The translations under genes were made by a program, and so were the position numbers. From Marinobacter salinexigens (GTDB lineage Bacteria; Pseudomonadota; Gammaproteobacteria; Pseudomonadales; Oleiphilaceae): 64,000 bases of DNA. The stretch is taken from the NCBI RefSeq assembly GCF_008370345.1, contig NZ_VTUU01000008.1, positions 109,332-173,331 on the forward strand, written 5' to 3'. The notes below the pieces were generated by a model. That model made no database searches and was not told the DNA's origin. It was given only the letters and a program-made list of their open reading frames with translations. Positions 29,272 to 37,292 of this stretch are shown here, piece after piece. Position 1 is the first letter of the stretch, and each line of letters opens with the position of its first letter.

Positions 29272-29415
29272 ACTCTCACCTCTGATCCCGAACGGGCGCT
29301 GATAAATTACAGTGGGCTCATAGTATACCGATTCAGTTGCCCTTGAATAAGCCCTGAATCGGTAGCACTTGAAATACCGGAGGGAACCGACTCAAAGAAC
29401 CGGTAAAAATCAACT

Positions 29416-30162
29416 TCAGAGCAGCCCAAGACCCTTGGCCAGGTTATCTGCAGGTACGTAGCCGCGGACCATTGTGCCATCTTCAAGGACAATCGCCGGC
29501 GTGCCCGTGACACCCACCTTTCCACCCAGTTGGTACTGTTCAAGAACCGGGTTATCACAGGTTGCGGGAGCCACATTACGACCTCCCTTGGCATCATCCA
29601 TGGCCGCCTGCTGATCCTCTGAACACCAGACCGACTCGTACTTTCTGAATGAAGCTGTATTGGGACCAGAGCGCGGGAACGCGTAGTAATTTACAGTGAT
29701 GCCATAACCGTTGAGCTGGGGCACCTCATTGTGAAGTTTGCGGCAATAGGGACAGTCAATATCGGTGAAAACGCTGATGACCGCTTTTTCCTCACCATTG
29801 GCCGGGAAGCTGATTACGCCCTTGTCACCGAAGCTTTCCATGGTCTCACGACGCTGCCCCGTTCTGGCTTGCTCGGTGACGTTGGAGATTCCGCTGGTGG
29901 TAACTTTCAGCATGTCACCGGTAAAGAGATACTGGCCATCTTCAGTGGTGTAGATAGTTTCGCCGTTATTACTCTGAACCTCGTAGAGCCCTTTAGCTTC
30001 GGACTCCCTGACCGATGAGACTTTCAATCCCGGCACTGCCGCTGCCAGGCGTTCGGCGATAGCGTCTTCAACGTCTCCAGCAAACACCGGAGCCGCCAAA
30101 ACGACACCCGCACCCACCATCATGGCAAGAGCCATGGATTTCATGCTTTTTCTGGCAACCAT
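29416..30162 (-). CDS. dsbC: Thiol:disulfide interchange protein DsbC
   Basis: DsbC is a periplasmic disulfide isomerase kept reduced by DsbD. The 248-residue protein has an N-terminal signal peptide (MALAMMVGAGVVLAAPVFAG after a basic start), an N-terminal dimerisation domain, and a thioredoxin-fold domain with the CPYC active site in DIDCPYCRKLHNE. The cis-proline region is VTGTPAIVLEDG. Start candidates are 30162 and 30144. It lies between xerD and hom, as in pseudomonads. Confidence 0.95.
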   Translation of the reverse strand: MVARKSMKSMALAMMVGAGVVLAAPVFAGDVEDAIAERLAAAVPGLKVSSVRESEAKGLYEVQSNNGETIYTTEDGQYLFTGDMLKVTTSGISNVTEQARTGQRRETMESFGDKGVISFPANGEEKAVISVFTDIDCPYCRKLHNEVPQLNGYGITVNYYAFPRSGPNTASFRKYESVWCSEDQQAAMDDAKGGRNVAPATCDNPVLEQYQLGGKVGVTGTPAIVLEDGTMVRGYVPADNLAKGLGLL

Positions 30163-30282
30163 ACTTCCATCCAGTCAAATGGGAATTCAGCCCGCCCGGC
30201 TCTCGCGACAGGGCCATAATAATTGGTTATGCGACACCTTCAGGCCGCAAAAGTTCAAACCACCATACCAAAAAACGGAGGC

Positions 30283-31185
30283 TCATCCACGCGGATGATG
30301 AGACTCATGCAATGCCTGCAGCCGTTGACGGGCAACGTGGGTATAAATCTGGGTAGTCGAGAGGTCTGCGTGCCCCAATAACATCTGAACCACCCTGAGA
30401 TCCGCCCCATGATTCAACAGATGGGTTGCAAAGGCATGACGCAGGGTATGGGGAGACAAATGCTTCCGAATTCCTGCCCGGGCTGCGTATAGCTTGATCC
30501 GATACCAGAATGTCTGCCGGGTCATAGCTGTCGGTCGACTACCGGGAAACAAGGCATCGGAGGTGCGTCCTTTCAGCAGCTCCAGCCTGGCCTGTTTCAT
30601 ATACCGCAACAGCCAGTCTGCAGCCTCCTCTCCCATAGGCACCAAACGCTCTTTATTGCCCTTACCGACAATGCGAATGACACCCTGCCGGAGATTAACC
30701 TGATCTACCCGCAGCTCCGTCAATTCGCTCACACGGAGGCCACAGCCGTAGAGAATCTCCAGCATGGCACGGTCCCGCAGTTCTATAGCCAATTCCGGAT
30801 CAGGTTCACTGAGCAGTGCATCAACATCTTCCTCAGTCAGGGAATCCGGAAGTCGACGAGGCAAACGAGGACTCTCGATCCGCAGTGTTGGGTCCTCAGC
30901 AATCACACCCTCCCGCAAGAGAAACCGATAGAAACGCCGAATCCCCGATAGACGCCGGGCAGCTGTTGATGCCTTGACTCCCTCAGCCAGGCCTTGAGAC
31001 ATCCAACCGAGAAGATCCGTACGCCCGGCCGCAACCAGCAAAGGTGCGCCAGGCTTGGCCTCGAGCCACCTCGACAGCCGCCCGAGATCGCTTCGATATG
31101 CCTGCCGGGTCTTTTCCCCAAGCCCATCTTCAAGCCACAGTGCATCCGTAAATCTGGAAATGATCTGCTCGTCCTCTTCCCTCAT
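30283..31185 (-). CDS. xerD: Tyrosine recombinase XerD
   Basis: XerD acts with XerC at dif to resolve chromosome dimers at division. The protein has the core-binding N-terminal domain and the catalytic domain with Arg in GCGLRVSELTEL, Lys in VGKGNKERLVPM, the box HTLRHAFATHLL, the second His in LGHADLSTTQIY and the nucleophile Tyr in IYTHVARQRL. From the ATG at 31185 it has 300 residues, near E. coli XerD. Upstream in-frame starts (31206, 31239) would add unusual residues. The dsbC neighbour supports XerD over XerC. Confidence 0.94.
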   Translation of the reverse strand: MREEDEQIISRFTDALWLEDGLGEKTRQAYRSDLGRLSRWLEAKPGAPLLVAAGRTDLLGWMSQGLAEGVKASTAARRLSGIRRFYRFLLREGVIAEDPTLRIESPRLPRRLPDSLTEEDVDALLSEPDPELAIELRDRAMLEILYGCGLRVSELTELRVDQVNLRQGVIRIVGKGNKERLVPMGEEAADWLLRYMKQARLELLKGRTSDALFPGSRPTAMTRQTFWYRIKLYAARAGIRKHLSPHTLRHAFATHLLNHGADLRVVQMLLGHADLSTTQIYTHVARQRLQALHESHHPRG

Positions 31186-31247
31186 ACCTGGCCGGTTTCC
31201 TTTCATCCGCAGAACATGCAAACCCACGTTATCCATCATAACAAACA

Positions 31248-31277
31248 GAAAAGGGCAGCCCGAAGGCTGCCCTTTTC
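31248..31277 (-). terminator. Intrinsic terminator after rplS
   Basis: A perfect 13-bp stem, GAAAAGGGCAGCC-CGAA-GGCTGCCCTTTTC, has a tetraloop and T-rich flanks on both strands. It lies 28 bases after the rplS stop and before xerD, so it most likely ends the rpsP-rimM-trmD-rplS transcript. Confidence 0.85.
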
Positions 31278-31305
31278 AAAAGCGAACTGCTCAGCAATTT
31301 GCTGA

Positions 31306-31662
31306 TCAGCCGAGCTTTTCCTTGATGCGAGCTGCCTTACCAGACAGGTCACGCAGGTAGTAAAGCTTGGCCTGACGCACGTCACCACGACGCTTCACGC
31401 TGATGCTGTCGATCAGCTTGGAGAAAGTCTGGAAAGTACGCTCAACACCAACACCGTAGGAAATCTTACGTACGGTGAAGGAGGAGTTCATGCCACGGTT
31501 ACGCTTACCGATAACAACGCCTTCGAACGCCTGCAGACGCTCACGGTTACCTTCGGTTACACGAACCTGAACAACCACGGTGTCACCCGGCGCAAATGCT
31601 GGGATTTCCTTGGTCATCTGTTCTGCTTCAATCTGACTGATGATGTTGTTCTTGCCGCTCAT
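31306..31662 (-). CDS. rplS: 50S ribosomal protein L19
   Basis: L19 sits at the 30S-50S interface. From the ATG at 31662 (AGGAG 8 bases upstream) the 118-residue product begins [20 protein letters not shown] and contains [13 protein letters not shown] and [20 protein letters not shown], characteristic of L19. An in-frame start 42 bases upstream, overlapping trmD, would add a non-conserved extension. It is the last gene of rpsP-rimM-trmD-rplS. Confidence 0.97.
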   Translation of the reverse strand: MSGKNNIISQIEAEQMTKEIPAFAPGDTVVVQVRVTEGNRERLQAFEGVVIGKRNRGMNSSFTVRKISYGVGVERTFQTFSKLIDSISVKRRGDVRQAKLYYLRDLSGKAARIKEKLG

Positions 31663-31700
31663 CGTAATGCTCCTGATACCCAATCTCTCAGTGTCCTGAA

Positions 31701-32447
31701 TCACTCAGAGACACCCGGTTCGTTCAAAATTTCTTCCAGCAGCTCACGCTCTTCGTCCGTAAGTACCCGTCGTTCCAACAGGTCGGGGCGTCGCTCCCGG
31801 GTTCGCCTCAGCGACTCTTTGAGTCGCCAACGCCGGATCTGTTCATGGTGACCGCCCAAAAGAACCTCCGGCACCGCCTGACCTTCGTAAACTTCGGGCC
31901 GGGTGTAGTGCGGACAATCCAGCAATCCGTCAGCAAATGAGTCCTGCTCTGCTGACTGCGCATGACCCAGCGCTCCGGGGATGAAGCGTGTTACCGCATC
32001 AATGACAGCCATGGCTGCCAGCTCGCCACCGGAAAGAACAAAATCACCCAGTGACACTTCCCGATCGACTTCCGCCGATATCAGACGCTCATCAACGCCT
32101 TCATAACGACCTGCAACAAGAATCAGACGTTCTTCAGCAGCCAGCGATTCCACAACTGACTGATTCAGCGTCTCTCCTTGTGGTGACATGTACACCACGC
32201 AGGCCTTACCGGGCGCAGACTCTCTGGCCGCATGAATAGCATCTCTGAGCGGCTGAATTTTCATCAGCATGCCAGGGCCACCACCATAAGGCCGGTCGTC
32301 CACTGTGCGATGCCGGTCATGGGTAAAATCCCGGGGATTCCAGCTCTGGAATGTCAGAAGACCATCCCGAACCGCCCTACCGGTTATCCCATACTCCGTT
32401 ACCGCACCGAACATCTCCGGGAACAGACTGACTGCGCCAATCCACAC
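31701..32447 (-). CDS. trmD: tRNA (guanine37-N1)-methyltransferase
   Basis: TrmD methylates G37 of tRNAs reading CNN codons, which prevents frameshifting. The 248-residue SPOUT enzyme has the N-terminal [20 protein letters not shown], the knot motifs [10 protein letters not shown] and [11 protein letters not shown], and [12 protein letters not shown]. It follows rimM by 3 bases in the standard ribosomal operon. Confidence 0.97.
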   Translation of the reverse strand: MWIGAVSLFPEMFGAVTEYGITGRAVRDGLLTFQSWNPRDFTHDRHRTVDDRPYGGGPGMLMKIQPLRDAIHAARESAPGKACVVYMSPQGETLNQSVVESLAAEERLILVAGRYEGVDERLISAEVDREVSLGDFVLSGGELAAMAVIDAVTRFIPGALGHAQSAEQDSFADGLLDCPHYTRPEVYEGQAVPEVLLGGHHEQIRRWRLKESLRRTRERRPDLLERRVLTDEERELLEEILNEPGVSE

Positions 32448-32450
32448 CCG

Positions 32451-32978
32451 TCAGAACTCCGGATCCCACTCTACAACCATACGACCACCTGCCAGATCCA
32501 CCTTCCTGACAACCTGGTCAGGGAGATAGGGCAGCAGACGCTCGCGCTGATCAATAGAGTCAGCCGAAGCTCGCACTACCAGAACATCATTGGAACCAGT
32601 TTCCATCAGATGGTGAACCTTGCCCAGGCAATCCCCATCAACGGTGAAGACATCAAGACCTTCAAGCTGGTACCAATAGTACTCGCCGTCAGCAAGTTCC
32701 GGAAACTTATCGATTGAGACCTTGATATCAGCGCCACGATAGGTCAGCGCCACATCCCGATCATCAATGCCTTTAAGCCTGACGACGATCCCCTGCCCTT
32801 GGCGGCGACCCTCTTCAAGCCTAACCGGAATACGTTTGCCATCCAGCTCCAGAACCCAGTCCCGGTACTGCAATATTCCTTCTTTGGGATCAGTATAGGA
32901 ATAAACCTTAAGCCATCCCTTGACCCCAAACACCGAGGTAATCTGGCCGATCACAGTTTCCTGCGAATGCTGTGTCAT
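32451..32978 (-). CDS. rimM: 16S rRNA processing protein RimM
   Basis: RimM binds S19 and helps mature the 30S head. The 175-residue protein has the N-terminal RimM beta-barrel (IGQITSVFGVKGWLKVYSYT) and a C-terminal PRC barrel (LADGEYYWYQLEGLDVFT through VRKVDLAGGRMVVEWD). It lies between rpsP and trmD. Confidence 0.96.
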   Translation of the reverse strand: MTQHSQETVIGQITSVFGVKGWLKVYSYTDPKEGILQYRDWVLELDGKRIPVRLEEGRRQGQGIVVRLKGIDDRDVALTYRGADIKVSIDKFPELADGEYYWYQLEGLDVFTVDGDCLGKVHHLMETGSNDVLVVRASADSIDQRERLLPYLPDQVVRKVDLAGGRMVVEWDPEF

Positions 32979-33005
32979 GCCACAAACCCCGGTTCAGTAT
33001 TGCTA

Positions 33006-33245
33006 TTAGCCAGCAGCTTTCAGCAGCTGAGCTACACGATCGCTAGTCTGGGCACCCTGGCCAAGCCAGTAGTTAACGCGATCCTGATCCACACGCAGAC
33101 GCTCTTCCTGACCACGGGCTACCGGGTTGAAAAAGCCTACACGCTCAATAAAACGACCGTCGCGAGATTTGCGGCTGTCGGTCACTGTCAGATGGTAGAA
33201 CGGGCGCTTCTTAGAGCCGCCACGAGCCAAACGGATTGTTACCAT
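33006..33245 (-). CDS. rpsP: 30S ribosomal protein S16
   Basis: This 79-residue protein begins [20 protein letters not shown] and contains the S16 signature and [15 protein letters not shown]. It is the first gene of rpsP-rimM-trmD-rplS. The promoter should lie in the gap of about 160 bases between it and ffh, where I cannot single out convincing -35 and -10 boxes. Confidence 0.97.
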   Translation of the reverse strand: MVTIRLARGGSKKRPFYHLTVTDSRKSRDGRFIERVGFFNPVARGQEERLRVDQDRVNYWLGQGAQTSDRVAQLLKAAG

Positions 33246-33361
33246 TTAACCAATATCCTGTTCTGTTGTACGAACTTTGTACGATTCTCGCTCGACTTGA
33301 GACAGCCGACGAGAAGACCCATACTCGAAAGGGCCGCTATTCTATTCTAAAAAAGCGCCAA

Positions 33362-33396
33362 AGAAAACAGGGAAACGCGCGGTTTCCCTGTTTTCT
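33362..33396 (-). terminator. Intrinsic terminator after ffh
   Basis: A perfect 15-bp stem, AGAAAACAGGGAAAC-GCGCG-GTTTCCCTGTTTTCT, lies 12 bases after the ffh stop. On the minus strand it is followed by TTGGCGCTTTTTT. It separates ffh from the rpsP operon. Confidence 0.85.
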
Positions 33397-33408
33397 GTAT
33401 AAGGCCTT

Positions 33409-34794
33409 TTACATACGGCCAAACGGAGGCATTCCACCACCACCGCCCGGCGGCATCATACCACCAAGACCGCGCATCATATTAGCCATACCGCCCTTCT
33501 TGCTGAACTTCTTCATCATCTTCTGCATCTGCTTGTGCTGCTTGAGCAGACGATTAACATCCTGAATCTGCGTCCCGGAACCTGCCGCAATACGACGTTT
33601 GCGGGCATTATTGATCACATCCGGATAACGACGCTCTTTCGGTGTCATCGAGCAAATAATGGCTTCCATCTGCCCCATGGACTTGTCGTTAACCTGCTGC
33701 TGGGCCACCTGAGCCATCTGCCCCATGCCGGGCAGCTTGTCCATCAGCCCGCCGATGCCACCCATGTTTTTCATTTGCTGGAGCTGATCACGGAAGTCCT
33801 CAAGATCAAAACTCTTTCCCTTCTTGATCTTCTTGGTGAGCTTCTCCGCCTTTTTCTGATCCAGTTTGCGCTCAGCCTCCTCAATAAGAGAGAGCACATC
33901 CCCCATCCCGAGAATCCGGGAAGCCACACGGTCCGGATAAAATGGCTCCAGGGCGTCAGACTTCTCACCCACACCCATAAACTTGATGGGCTTGCCAGTG
34001 ATATGGCGAACAGACAGTGCAGCACCGCCACGGGCATCACCATCAGTTTTGGTCAACACAACACCGGTTAGCGGCAGCGCATCATTGAACGCCTTCGCGG
34101 TGTTGGCCGCATCCTGCCCCGTCATGGCATCAACCACAAACAGGGTTTCAATCGGATTAACCGCTTTGTGCAGGCGACCGATTTCACCCATCATCTGCTC
34201 GTCCACATGCAGACGACCGGCAGTATCCAGAATCACCACATCTACATGCTTCTTACGCGCCGCAGAAATGGCACCCTCAGCAATATCTACCGGATCCTGG
34301 TCTTCAGAGCTGGGAAAGAACTCAACACCCACTTCTCCGGCCAGGGTTTCCAGCTGTCGGATAGCCGCCGGGCGATAGATATCCGCACTGACCACCATGA
34401 CCGACTTTTTCTGCCGCTCTTTAAGGAAGCGGGAGAGTTTTGCCACCGTTGTGGTTTTACCCGCACCCTGAAGACCCGCCATCATGATGACCGCCGGCGG
34501 CTGGGTAGACAGGTTCAGGGACTCGTTTCCGGCCCCCATCACCTTTTCCAGCTCCTGCTGGACCACCTTCACGAACACCTGACCCGGCGTCAGGCTTCGC
34601 TGAACCTCCTGGCCGATCGCCCGGGAGCGAACACCTTCGACAAAGTCCTTCACCACTGGAAGTGCGACGTCCGCCTCAAGCAGAGCCATCCTTACTTCTC
34701 GCAGAGTTTCCTTGATATTGTCATCGGTAAGCCGCGCCTGGCCTGAAATTTTGCGCAGGCTACCGGAAAGTCGGTCTTGAAGGTTTTCAAACAT
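33409..34794 (-). CDS. ffh: Signal recognition particle protein Ffh
   Basis: Ffh binds 4.5S RNA and signal sequences and targets inner-membrane proteins via FtsY. The protein has the N domain (MFENLQDRLSGSLRKISGQA), the G domain with GLQGAGKTTTVAKL, DTAGRLHVD and TKTDGDARGG, and a methionine-rich M domain ending in a Gly/Pro/Met-rich tail. The ATG at 34794 gives 461 residues, the normal size. A start 87 bases upstream would add a non-homologous extension. Confidence 0.97.
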   Translation of the reverse strand: MFENLQDRLSGSLRKISGQARLTDDNIKETLREVRMALLEADVALPVVKDFVEGVRSRAIGQEVQRSLTPGQVFVKVVQQELEKVMGAGNESLNLSTQPPAVIMMAGLQGAGKTTTVAKLSRFLKERQKKSVMVVSADIYRPAAIRQLETLAGEVGVEFFPSSEDQDPVDIAEGAISAARKKHVDVVILDTAGRLHVDEQMMGEIGRLHKAVNPIETLFVVDAMTGQDAANTAKAFNDALPLTGVVLTKTDGDARGGAALSVRHITGKPIKFMGVGEKSDALEPFYPDRVASRILGMGDVLSLIEEAERKLDQKKAEKLTKKIKKGKSFDLEDFRDQLQQMKNMGGIGGLMDKLPGMGQMAQVAQQQVNDKSMGQMEAIICSMTPKERRYPDVINNARKRRIAAGSGTQIQDVNRLLKQHKQMQKMMKKFSKKGGMANMMRGLGGMMPPGGGGGMPPFGRM

Positions 34795-34975
34795 GGTGCT
34801 CTTCCGTACCCCGGATAAATTGAGTGCATGGATCCCAGAGCCACACAGGACTCCTTGATTCCAGTTGCATAATCGCGACATTATAACCAGACTATCGCCC
34901 TGAAACGACCAACCCGGTCAAATCGGTGACAAAGCACACCGACATTCTGTTAGCACAGTGGTCAATAAGGAAGTC

Positions 34976-35782
34976 ATGGGAACGCTGATTCTCGCGGTTA
35001 CCTCTCTATTTCTTTACAGCGTCGGAACCGCATTGCAGGCTTTGCATTTCAGGGGACGAGTGCAAAGTAATGCCGCGATTACCACTCTGATCGGCATTCT
35101 CGCCCTTGTCAGCCACGGGCTCCTCATCGCCCAGACCGTCCACCATGACGGTGGCTTCGATTTCAGTTTTTTCAAGAGCTCCGTACTGATCTCCTGGATC
35201 ATCGTCTTTCTATTATTAGGGCTCAATTTACGGAAGCCGGTGGAGAACCTCCTGCTCGGCGTGTACCCGCTGGCCACCCTGACCATCATCATGGCGCTGA
35301 TAACCCACACGCCATCGAGACTCGTTTCTGACGACAGCTACGGCATGCTCTCCCACATCGCCCTGTCGGTAACAGCCTACAGCCTGTTCACGCTGGCAGC
35401 CATCCAGGCCATCCTGCTTTATTTCCAGAACCGGCAGCTCAAGCACAACTACAACAGCCTGCTGGTCCGCAATCTTCCGCCACTGCAGACGATGGAGTCC
35501 CTGCTGTTTGAACTGGTCTGGGCGGGCGTCGTTATGCTGACCCTGGCCATTGGAACCGGAGCTCTGTTCGTCAAGGACCTGTTCGCCCAGGACCTCGCCC
35601 ACAAAACCATCTTCTCACTGTTATCCCTTCTGGTGTTCGTTTCTCTACTGGTCGGACGCTACACAAAAGGATGGCGCGGTATGACGGCAAGCCGCTGGAC
35701 ACTCGCCGGCTGCGCACTGCTAATGCTGGCCTTCTACGGAAGCAAGTTTGCACTGGAACTGGTCTTCCACAAGGGGGGCTGA
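34976..35782 (+). CDS. YpjD/CcsA-like inner-membrane protein (cytochrome c assembly family)
   Basis: This multi-pass membrane protein of about 268 residues has roughly eight hydrophobic segments and matches the CcsA/ResC-type cytochrome c assembly family (YpjD in E. coli). It carries histidines in TALQALHFRGR, LVSHGLLIAQ and LSHIALSVTAYSL that may contact heme. YpjD's role is not firmly established. In E. coli it neighbours ffh and a CorB-like gene, as here. I chose the ATG at 34976, preceded by AAGGAAG, over a GTG at 34958. It is divergent from ffh. Confidence 0.85.
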   Translation: MGTLILAVTSLFLYSVGTALQALHFRGRVQSNAAITTLIGILALVSHGLLIAQTVHHDGGFDFSFFKSSVLISWIIVFLLLGLNLRKPVENLLLGVYPLATLTIIMALITHTPSRLVSDDSYGMLSHIALSVTAYSLFTLAAIQAILLYFQNRQLKHNYNSLLVRNLPPLQTMESLLFELVWAGVVMLTLAIGTGALFVKDLFAQDLAHKTIFSLLSLLVFVSLLVGRYTKGWRGMTASRWTLAGCALLMLAFYGSKFALELVFHKGG

Positions 35783-35865
35783 GGCCAAGTCAGTCAGCCA
35801 CCACTTGACACCGACCTCAGGCAAACCCTATTTTCCCCTCTCGTCAGTTTTAAAGGACTCCTCTC

Positions 35866-37146
35866 TTGAACGAAACATCGCTTACTGCGCTGTTCATTCT
35901 GCTTATCGGCCTTATCCTGCTGTCCGGTTTCTTCTCAAGTTCCGAAACCGGCATGATGTCCCTGAACCGATATCGTCTGAAACACCTTGCAAACACAGGC
36001 CACAAAGGTGCCCGACGAGCCCAGAGCCTGCTACAGAGGACCGATCAGCTCATCGGCGTCATTCTGATCGGCAACAACTTCGTCAACATTTTCGCCTCAT
36101 CCATCGCCACCGTCATAGCCATGGAACTGTGGGGCGATGCCGGCATTGCCATTGCCACGCTGTTGCTGACAGTCGTCATCCTGATATTTGCCGAGGTCAC
36201 CCCAAAAACGCTTGCTGCCCTGTTCCCTGAGAAAATTGCGTTTCCGGCCAGTTTTATTCTGGGCCCCATGCTGAAACTGCTCTACCCGATTGTCTGGGCC
36301 GTCAACCTCCTTACCGGCATCATACTCAAACTCCTTCGGGTATCACCGGACGATGCCGCAAGCGACCACCTGAGCCGTGAGGAACTGCGAACCGTGGTTA
36401 ACGAAGCCGGCGCCCTGATTCCAGCCAAGCACAAAGATATGCTGGTCAGCATCCTGGATCTGGAAAAGGTGACCGTCAACGACATCATGGTGCCGCGAAA
36501 CGAAGTCGTGGGCATAGACCTGGACGATGACACCGACACCATACTTCGCCAGCTTCGCAGCAGCCAGCACACGCGCCTTCCTGTATACAAGGGCGATATC
36601 AACAACATCCAGGGCACACTGCACCTGCGCAACGCATCCAAACTCCTGCAGCAGGAAGACATCAACCGCGCAATGATCATGCAGCTATGCCAGGAACCCT
36701 ACTTCATTCCTGAAAGCACACCTCTAAACACCCAACTGATCAACTTCCAGAAAGGTAGACGTCGGTTCGGCATCGTGGTCGATGAGTACGGCGATGTACT
36801 GGGACTGGCAACACTGGAAGATATTCTCGAAGAAATTGTCGGGGACTTCACGACGGACTACGCTGCCACAAGCCCGGACATCATTCCCCAGGACAACGGC
36901 ACCTTTATTATTGATGGCACTGCAGCCGTGCGCACCATCAACAAGACCCTCGGCTGGAAACTTCCCACTGACGGCCCGAAGACCCTGAACGGACTGATTA
37001 CCGAAACCCTGGAGAACATTCCTGACACCAACGTCTGCCTCAAGGTCGACGGCCACCGGGTAGAAGTACTCCAGATAAAGGATAACGTGGTGAAAGCCGC
37101 CATAGTCCACCCTAAAAAGCGGAAAAAGCGTACACTTGGCCTTTAA
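35866..37146 (+). CDS. CorB/HlyC-CorC family (CNNM-like) transporter
   Basis: This 426-residue protein has a DUF21 membrane domain (about residues 5-190, four hydrophobic segments, including FFSSSETGMMSLNRYRL), two CBS domains (about 205-325, including MVPRNEVVGIDLDDD and VVDEYGDVLGLATLEDILEE), and a C-terminal CorC_HlyC domain. The family is linked to Mg2+ or Co2+ efflux and resistance. It starts at TTG 35866, with AAAGGA upstream. Together with ffh and ypjD the order matches Pseudomonas and E. coli. The substrate is not determinable from sequence. Confidence 0.9.
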   Translation: MNETSLTALFILLIGLILLSGFFSSSETGMMSLNRYRLKHLANTGHKGARRAQSLLQRTDQLIGVILIGNNFVNIFASSIATVIAMELWGDAGIAIATLLLTVVILIFAEVTPKTLAALFPEKIAFPASFILGPMLKLLYPIVWAVNLLTGIILKLLRVSPDDAASDHLSREELRTVVNEAGALIPAKHKDMLVSILDLEKVTVNDIMVPRNEVVGIDLDDDTDTILRQLRSSQHTRLPVYKGDINNIQGTLHLRNASKLLQQEDINRAMIMQLCQEPYFIPESTPLNTQLINFQKGRRRFGIVVDEYGDVLGLATLEDILEEIVGDFTTDYAATSPDIIPQDNGTFIIDGTAAVRTINKTLGWKLPTDGPKTLNGLITETLENIPDTNVCLKVDGHRVEVLQIKDNVVKAAIVHPKKRKKRTLGL

Positions 37147-37161
37147 ACACCGGCTATTTTT

Positions 37162-37190
37162 TTGACAGGCACCCAAGGTTAACTTTTAAT
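37162..37190 (+). promoter_or_regulatory. Sigma-70-type promoter of the DUF1631 gene
   Basis: TTGACA (37162-37167), an exact 17-base spacer and TTTAAT (37185-37190) form a near-consensus promoter about 100 bases upstream of the DUF1631 start. The long leader between them contains no open frame of note. Confidence 0.6.
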
Positions 37191-37292
37191 CATGTTCAGT
37201 TGCCGAAAAATGCGGTAAATTTGTACAATAACCAGAATAGTAAATATTCAAGCTCGGTCATGTATCCGGTTGAGGCGTAAAAGGAGTCTGCC

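Noticed and set aside
27960..29416. A threonine attenuator or riboswitch before hom/thrC.
   Set aside because: No leader peptide rich in Thr/Ile codons and no terminator/antiterminator pair was visible upstream of hom.
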